From contig NZ_JMQI01000062.1 of the NCBI RefSeq assembly GCF_000695625.1, positions 124,001 through 188,000 on the forward strand: 64,000 nucleotides of DNA, in the 5' to 3' direction. Both the position numbers and the translations under genes were made by a program. Numbering within the stretch: position 1 is the stretch's first letter; each line of letters begins with the position of its first letter. This stretch comes from Amycolatopsis rifamycinica (GTDB lineage: Bacteria; Actinomycetota; Actinomycetes; Mycobacteriales; Pseudonocardiaceae). This document shows positions 59,782-64,000 of the stretch, in pieces. The notes beneath the pieces were generated by a model. The model was not told where the DNA came from. It was given only the letters and a program-made list of their open reading frames with translations, and did no database searches.

Positions 59782-60599
59782 GGCTGTACTCCCGGATCGG
59801 ACGCGGGCGGATGACGCAGTTCGAGCGTGCAGCACTTCACGCTGCCGCCCCCGTTGAGCAGCTCCGACAGGTCGGCGCCGATCGGCTCGAAGCCCCGCTC
59901 CCGCAGCTGCGCCGTCAGCCGCGTGGCGGCCTGGGGCAGGATGACGTGCCGGCCGTCGGAGACGGCGTTCAAGCCGAACGCGGCGGCGTCGGCGGCGGAG
60001 GCGATGACCGCGTCCGGGTACAGCCGCTCGAGCTGCCGGCGGCTGTCCTCGGTGAACGCTTCCGGCCAGTACGCGATCAGGTCGTCGGCCAGCACGGCCA
60101 GTGCGGTGTCCAGGTGGTAGTGGCGCGGGTCGGTCAGCGTGAGCCCCACGACGGGCAGGCCGAAGAACTCCGCGGCCTCTTCGTGCGCCCGCGGGTCGGT
60201 CCGGAAGCCCGAACCGGCCAGGATCCGGGAGCCGGCGACCAGGAGGTCGCCTTCGCCTTCGTTGGTCCACCGCGCCTGCCGGACGTCGCGGAACCCGTGC
60301 GCGGCGAACCACCGCAGGTACGCGGCGGACTCCGGGCGGCGGTAGTGGTGGCGGAACCGCGCGACCAGCGCCCGGCCGTTCACCACGGTGGCCCCGTTGG
60401 CCGCGTACACCATGTCCGGCAGGCCGGGCCGCGGATCGAGCAGGTCGACCCGGTGGCCGAGGTCGAGGTAGAGGTCGCGCAGCCACTCCCACTGCGTGAC
60501 CGCCAGCTCGGTGTCGGTGGGCTTGGCGGGATCCATCCACGGGTTGATCGAGTATTCGACGTCGAAGTACCTCGGTCTGACCATGAGGTAGTGGCGCAC
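59778..60599 (-). CDS. DDAH/arginine-deiminase-like amidinohydrolase
   Basis: A 273-residue guanidino-group-modifying enzyme of the dimethylargininase/deiminase superfamily. Features are the substrate loop MVYAANGATV, FRHHYRRPE, GEGDLL with the acidic residue, predicted catalytic His162 in YHLDTAL and Cys256 in GGSVKCCTLEL. It may hydrolyse methylated arginine or a guanidino compound. It lies within the six-gene operon, 16 bases downstream of the DUF6875-like gene, and overlaps the subtilase start. Confidence 0.88.
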   Translation of the reverse strand: MRHYLMVRPRYFDVEYSINPWMDPAKPTDTELAVTQWEWLRDLYLDLGHRVDLLDPRPGLPDMVYAANGATVVNGRALVARFRHHYRRPESAAYLRWFAAHGFRDVRQARWTNEGEGDLLVAGSRILAGSGFRTDPRAHEEAAEFFGLPVVGLTLTDPRHYHLDTALAVLADDLIAYWPEAFTEDSRRQLERLYPDAVIASAADAAAFGLNAVSDGRHVILPQAATRLTAQLRERGFEPIGADLSELLNGGGSVKCCTLELRHPPASDPGVQP

Positions 60600-60615
60600 G
60601 TGTTCTCCTGGGTGA

Positions 60616-61278
60616 TCAGGCCGTCTGCAACGACTTCCGGGCGGACACCAGCCGTTTGACGAGCTGGTCGCGGATGCGGGGCGGGATGTCGGGGGCGAAC
60701 CGCCGGAAGTAGCTCTCGGCGTGCGCCGTGCTGTCCATCAGAAACGGCAGGTCGAACACGACCAGCTTCCGGACGGCCAGCAGCGGCACCGGCGCGCGCA
60801 GCGCCTTGAACTCGTCGTTCCACAGGCCGGGCTGGTCGCAGACCGGGTGGAACTGTCCGATCATCAGCCCGTCGGCGACGAACCCGTCCTTGGCTTCGCG
60901 CTGCAGGTCGTCCAGCGGGGCCGCGTCGTGGTGGTCCAGCTGCGGCAGCACGAGCAGGATCGTCAGCAGCTCCCGGTGCTCCGGCGGGAGGCCCGCCGCG
61001 AGCCGCTCGTACCACAGGCGCAGGCTCTGGATCGCGGCGTGGACGTCGACCTCGCCGTCCACGGCGGTCAGTGCGGCCAGGTGGAACAGTCCTTTGTGGA
61101 GTGAGGGCTGGGTGTAGGGGCACACCGGGCCGTTCCGGCCGAGGTCGGGGTGCGCGGAAACCAGGTACCGCCACGCCCAGGTGAGGATCTCCCGCAGGTG
61201 CGGGAGGTGCTCGGCCGGCACGGCGCCGGCCCCGACCTCGGCCGCCGTCCAGATCAGCACCTTGTCGTCGCCGATCAT
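60616..61278 (-). CDS. DUF6875-like protein
   Basis: A 220-residue soluble protein. Segments GPVCPYTQPSLHKGLF, MIGQFHPVCDQPGLWNDEFK and ALRAPVPLLAVRKLVVFDLPFL match what I recall of the DUF6875 family, which occurs in biosynthetic gene clusters. The conserved His and Cys residues (FHPVC) may be catalytic. ATGA overlap couples it to the FAD oxidoreductase upstream. No reaction is known to me. Confidence 0.68.
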   Translation of the reverse strand: MIGDDKVLIWTAAEVGAGAVPAEHLPHLREILTWAWRYLVSAHPDLGRNGPVCPYTQPSLHKGLFHLAALTAVDGEVDVHAAIQSLRLWYERLAAGLPPEHRELLTILLVLPQLDHHDAAPLDDLQREAKDGFVADGLMIGQFHPVCDQPGLWNDEFKALRAPVPLLAVRKLVVFDLPFLMDSTAHAESYFRRFAPDIPPRIRDQLVKRLVSARKSLQTA

Positions 61279-62651
61279 GAGCCGATGCTTTGCGCGAAGG
61301 TGAAGAACCCGTCCGGATCGACCTGGTCCTTGATCCGCTTCAGGCGCGGGTAGTTGACGCCGTAGTAGGCGGTGCGCCAGTCCGCGAGGTCCGGGTCGGT
61401 GAAGTTCTGGAACGCGCCACCGGACCCGTACGGCGACATCGCGTCGCCCAGGTCCGCCAGCCAGCGGAGGTTGGCCTCGACCACGGCCGGTTCGTCGTCC
61501 TCGGCCCACGAGGTGTCCATCGCCAGCAGGAACATCGCGTCGCGGTGGACGAACGCGGTGTCCGTCGCGCCCACCCGGTTGATCGCGCCGCCCCAGGAGA
61601 ACAGGGCGGCACCGCCACCGTCCGGGTTGCCGCTGCCGGGCCGGCGTTCGACGAACGCGAGCATCGTGGCGATCGCCTCGTCGGGCAGCGGCCGGGTGAC
61701 GATGTTCGTCCGCGAGGCGAACGCACCCTCGGCGGTCTCGTGCCGCAGGTCGTCCTTCGCCTGCCAGAAGGTCCGGTCCGCGATGGCCGTGCGGATCGGC
61801 GGCGCGACGGACAGCACGGGGTCGAGGATGTCGCGCAGCTCCGCGGCGGACCCGAGGTGCTGCCCGATGGCCGACACGACGGTGTCCCCGCCGGCCCGGC
61901 TGACCCCGATCCTCGCCGCGAACTCGTCCGGTGCCCGCCGCACGACGTCCTGGAGCACGGAGAAGACCTTCGCCGCGTCCGCGCTGTCCCACAGCAGCAG
62001 GTAGGTGGCGCAATCGGTGACCGGCCTCGCCTGGAAGGTGAAGGACACGTTGACGCCGAAGTTGCCGCCGCCACCGCCGCGGCACGCCCAGAACAGGTCG
62101 GGGTTGGTGCCGGCGTCGCACCGCAGCAGCTGCCCGTCCGCGGTCACGATCGTGGTCGCGACGAGCGCGTCCGCGGTCAGCCCGAACACGCGTGAGGTCG
62201 CCCCGCAGCCGCCGCCGAGGGTGAGACCGCCGATGCCCACGGTGGCGCTGTTGCCCAGCGCGAACGCCATCTCGTGGGGCTCGACGGCCGCGTAGACGTC
62301 CGCCATCCGCGCGCCGCCCCCGGCCGTCACGAGCCCGGTCGAGCCGTCGGCGGACACGGGGTTCAGCGCGCCGAGGTCGAGGACGAGACCGGTGCCGACC
62401 GAGTGCCCCGCGAAGCTGTGCCCGCCGCCGCGGGCGACGAGGCCGACGCCGGTGTCCCGCGCCCACTCGATGGTGCGCCGCACGTCCCCGGTGTCCGCCG
62501 CGGACACGACGCCGGCGGGGGTGATCCCGGCGAACCGCTTGTTGAACGGCGTGCCGGCGGCACGGAACCCGGCCTCACCGGGCCGCCGCACGCGGCCGGT
62601 CACCGCGCGCTCGAGCCGTCGCCAGTCCGCGTCGGAAGGGGGCCGGGACAC
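61275..62651 (-). CDS. FAD-linked oxidoreductase (berberine-bridge-enzyme-like)
   Basis: A 458-residue VAO/PCMH flavoprotein. The FAD-binding half has GLVARGGGHSFAGHS with His78, the probable covalent flavin link, and NSATVGIGGLTLGGGCG. The Cys used by bicovalent members is replaced (GLTADALVA). The BBE C-terminal signature is present (YYGVNYPRLKRIKDQVDPDG, then FFTFAQSI). These enzymes oxidise alcohols, sugars or alkaloid/polyketide scaffolds. It overlaps both neighbours, placing it at the centre of the operon. Confidence 0.9.
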   Translation of the reverse strand: MSRPPSDADWRRLERAVTGRVRRPGEAGFRAAGTPFNKRFAGITPAGVVSAADTGDVRRTIEWARDTGVGLVARGGGHSFAGHSVGTGLVLDLGALNPVSADGSTGLVTAGGGARMADVYAAVEPHEMAFALGNSATVGIGGLTLGGGCGATSRVFGLTADALVATTIVTADGQLLRCDAGTNPDLFWACRGGGGGNFGVNVSFTFQARPVTDCATYLLLWDSADAAKVFSVLQDVVRRAPDEFAARIGVSRAGGDTVVSAIGQHLGSAAELRDILDPVLSVAPPIRTAIADRTFWQAKDDLRHETAEGAFASRTNIVTRPLPDEAIATMLAFVERRPGSGNPDGGGAALFSWGGAINRVGATDTAFVHRDAMFLLAMDTSWAEDDEPAVVEANLRWLADLGDAMSPYGSGGAFQNFTDPDLADWRTAYYGVNYPRLKRIKDQVDPDGFFTFAQSIGS

Positions 62652-62974
62652 TAGCTCACCTCGTCGAGGTAGGAGACACCGGTGGCGGCGTGCGGGCCGT
62701 AGCGCTCCCACACCTCGCGCAGCCGGAGGTGGCCGTCTTCGGCGACCTCCGGCGTGTTCACCGTGTGCCCGCAGATCACCTCGCCGGTGGCGAGCACCAC
62801 CGTGTACCCGAGGTGGAGCACCCCGTTCTCCCGCTGGGTGCCGGCGATCGCGCCGCGCCGCACCTCTCCCCCGGCGAACTCCGCCCAGACGACGTCGTCC
62901 TCCTGCCGGTACACGGCCACGGCCGCGGCGCCGTCGCCGGCCTTGCGGAACTTCCGCCCGTCGTAGTCGATCAC
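62651..62974 (-). CDS. Small beta-rich protein of unknown function
   Basis: A 107-residue protein starting YDGRKFRKAGD and continuing VVWAEFAGGEVRRGAIAGTQ and YTVVLATGEVICGHTVNTP. The pattern is a small all-beta domain of a type sometimes wrongly labelled N-acetylglutamate synthase. Its GTG overlaps the cupin stop and its TAG overlaps the FAD enzyme's GTG by one base. Tight coupling suggests a helper in the same pathway. Confidence 0.7.
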   Translation of the reverse strand: MIDYDGRKFRKAGDGAAAVAVYRQEDDVVWAEFAGGEVRRGAIAGTQRENGVLHLGYTVVLATGEVICGHTVNTPEVAEDGHLRLREVWERYGPHAATGVSYLDEVS

Positions 62975-63375
62975 GCCGGGCCCGCCTCACCGGTCTCGTG
63001 CGCGACGAACTCGGCCGACATCGCCTGGTCCCACCAGATCGCGTAGTAGGCGAAGTCTTCGCCGTGGCGGGGATCGTTGAACAGGTGGTGTTCGATGCCC
63101 GGCCGCAGGAACACGATGTCCCCGGCCGCGAACTCGTGCCGCCGGCCGCCGGCGACCACCGCGGCCCGCCCGGACATCCCGATGAAGATCTCGTGCTCGT
63201 GGTGGGCGTGGGCCACCGACGCGTCGCCCGGGCGCAGCACGCACCAGGCCCCGCGGAACGGCGCGGTCATCCCGTCCCACGGGTAGAGCAGCTTCATGTC
63301 CAGTCCGTAGGCCCGCGTCAGGTTCTCGTGCTCGAGCCTGCGGATGTCCACGAGGGCAAGGTCTTGGTCAGTCAC
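62971..63375 (-). CDS. Cupin-domain protein
   Basis: A 134-residue single cupin. Motif 1 is visible as AHAHHEHEIFIGMSG and motif 2 as GIEHHLFND, giving the usual His/Glu metal ligands. GGAGTGGG precedes GTG 63375. It is the first gene of the six-gene minus-strand operon, 53 bases from the response regulator gene. It may be a metal-dependent isomerase or dioxygenase, or a ligand-sensing protein. Confidence 0.85.
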   Translation of the reverse strand: MTDQDLALVDIRRLEHENLTRAYGLDMKLLYPWDGMTAPFRGAWCVLRPGDASVAHAHHEHEIFIGMSGRAAVVAGGRRHEFAAGDIVFLRPGIEHHLFNDPRHGEDFAYYAIWWDQAMSAEFVAHETGEAGPA

Positions 63376-63428
63376 ATCCCACTCCGATCAGCGTGGTTCC
63401 CCGGTCGGGCGTCCGACGCCGATCGACG

Positions 63429-64000
63429 CTAGGTCCGGCCGGTTTCCCGGCGATAGGGGAACTGTTCCCGATCGCCGGTGAATTCGCCGCGCCCGAGTCC
63501 CGCGTCCCGGGCCAGGACTATCGCCTGTGCCCGATCGGCTACACCGAGTTTGGCGAAAACCGCGGACACGCGATTGCTGATGGTCTTGGGCGCGAGGCCG
63601 AGATCCCGCGCGATCACCGCGTTCGACCGGCCCGCGGCGACGCGATCGAGCACCTGCCGTTCCCGGGCCGTCAGTTGCGGAAAGGGGTACGGCTCGGGGC
63701 CCGCCGTGCGCACCAAAGCGCTGAACCGGGCGGCGATCGCCCGGCCGACGATCGCCTCCCCCGCCGCCACGACCCGCACCCCGCGCACGATCTGCTCGGC
63801 GTCGGCCCCCTTCACCAGGTACCCGCGCGCCCCGGCGTGGATCGCCGAGCGGACGGCGGTGTCGTCGTCGGCCGAGCTCAGCACCAGGACCTTCGTCGCC
63901 GGTGAGACCAGCGCTATCCGGCCGATCACGTCGATCGGCACGGACTCGCCGAGCTGCGGGTCGACGACCAGCACGTCCGGCCGGTGCCGGGCGGTCTCCG
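63429..64000 (-). CDS. NarL/LuxR-type response regulator, 5' end cut by the window
   Basis: The visible part covers most of a receiver domain (VLVVDPQLGESVP with the phospho-acceptor Asp, TKVLVLSSADDD, then ARGYLVKGADAE) and a LuxR helix-turn-helix (LTARERQVLDRVAAGRSNAV, IARDLGLAPKTISNRVSAVF). The N-terminal ~45 residues lie beyond 64000. It is on the same strand and immediately upstream of the cupin operon, which it may activate. The partner kinase is not visible. Confidence 0.88.
   Translation of the reverse strand, partial: ETARHRPDVLVVDPQLGESVPIDVIGRIALVSPATKVLVLSSADDDTAVRSAIHAGARGYLVKGADAEQIVRGVRVVAAGEAIVGRAIAARFSALVRTAGPEPYPFPQLTARERQVLDRVAAGRSNAVIARDLGLAPKTISNRVSAVFAKLGVADRAQAIVLARDAGLGRGEFTGDREQFPYRRETGRT

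Noticed and set aside
1..64000. CRISPR array, tRNA or rRNA gene, prophage, complete insertion sequence
   Set aside because: Looked for spaced repeats, tRNA T-loop sequences, integrase or terminase genes and paired transposase ends by eye; none was convincing.

Overview
The window is high-GC, gene-dense actinobacterial chromosome. GTG starts are frequent, as are start/stop overlaps of the GTGA and ATGA type. Markers present are RbpA, an Rpf-type resuscitation factor, a PIG-L (MshB-like) deacetylase, and separate but adjacent apolipoprotein N-acyltransferase and polyprenol-phosphate-mannose synthase genes. There is also a textbook CebR operator and an ECF41 sigma factor locus. Together these suggest a Pseudonocardiaceae-like organism, perhaps Amycolatopsis. 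That genus call is inference from gene content and style; no database search was possible. I saw no rRNA, tRNA or CRISPR array.

Region by region. 0-5 kb holds housekeeping genes: GDPD phosphodiesterase, Rpf-like protein, UMF1-type transporter, thymidine kinase, and rbpA behind a SigR-type promoter with a strong terminator. 5-13 kb holds a Nudix hydrolase divergent from a DeoR regulator, then a four-gene minus-strand operon (amidohydrolase, lnt, ppm, PIG-L) and a divergent KamA-family aminomutase. 13-16.6 kb is a stress and decay zone. It contains an ECF41 sigma factor gene frameshifted by a tandem ATGC repeat, an intact ECF41 target promoter serving a small secreted protein and an AhpD-like protein, an HD hydrolase, and a TetR/SDR pair fused at one deletion scar. 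16.8-23.5 kb holds a secreted zinc peptidase, a class V aminotransferase/RidA pair, VOC/WYL and TetR/SDR divergent pairs, and a small conserved protein.

23.6-25.9 kb is a three-gene secreted operon behind a perfect 28-bp palindrome. It encodes a double-psi beta-barrel (SPI/barwin-like) protein, a GH128 beta-1,3-glucanase-type protein and a thaumatin-like protein, and ends in a strong hairpin. The set mirrors plant PR-4, PR-2 and PR-5 proteins and suggests an antifungal or fungal-wall function. 26-31 kb holds tandem duplicated receptor Ser/Thr kinases with paired cysteine-bearing outer domains and a small membrane operon. 31-35 kb holds a CebR-box GH5/CBM2 cellulase, a carrier-protein remnant and a secreted DUF6351 serine hydrolase.

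35-47 kb holds a 1,748-residue RHS/YD-repeat polymorphic toxin with an unrecognised C-terminal domain, a lipoprotein hydrolase, an amidase, an EF-hand protein and a LAL-type LuxR regulator. A 20-bp dyad element (GTATA-N6-TATAC) occurs at both edges of this block. 47-54 kb holds mostly secreted or hypothetical proteins, a GlxA/AraC regulator and an APH-fold kinase. It also holds decay products: the N-terminus of a second RHS-type gene and an IS481-type transposase fragment. 54-58 kb holds a DHA2 MFS pump convergent with an orphan eCIS-style effector-like protein. 58-63.4 kb is a tight six-gene minus-strand operon (cupin, small protein, FAD oxidoreductase, DUF6875-like protein, DDAH-like hydrolase, subtilase) next to a NarL/LuxR response regulator cut by the window edge.
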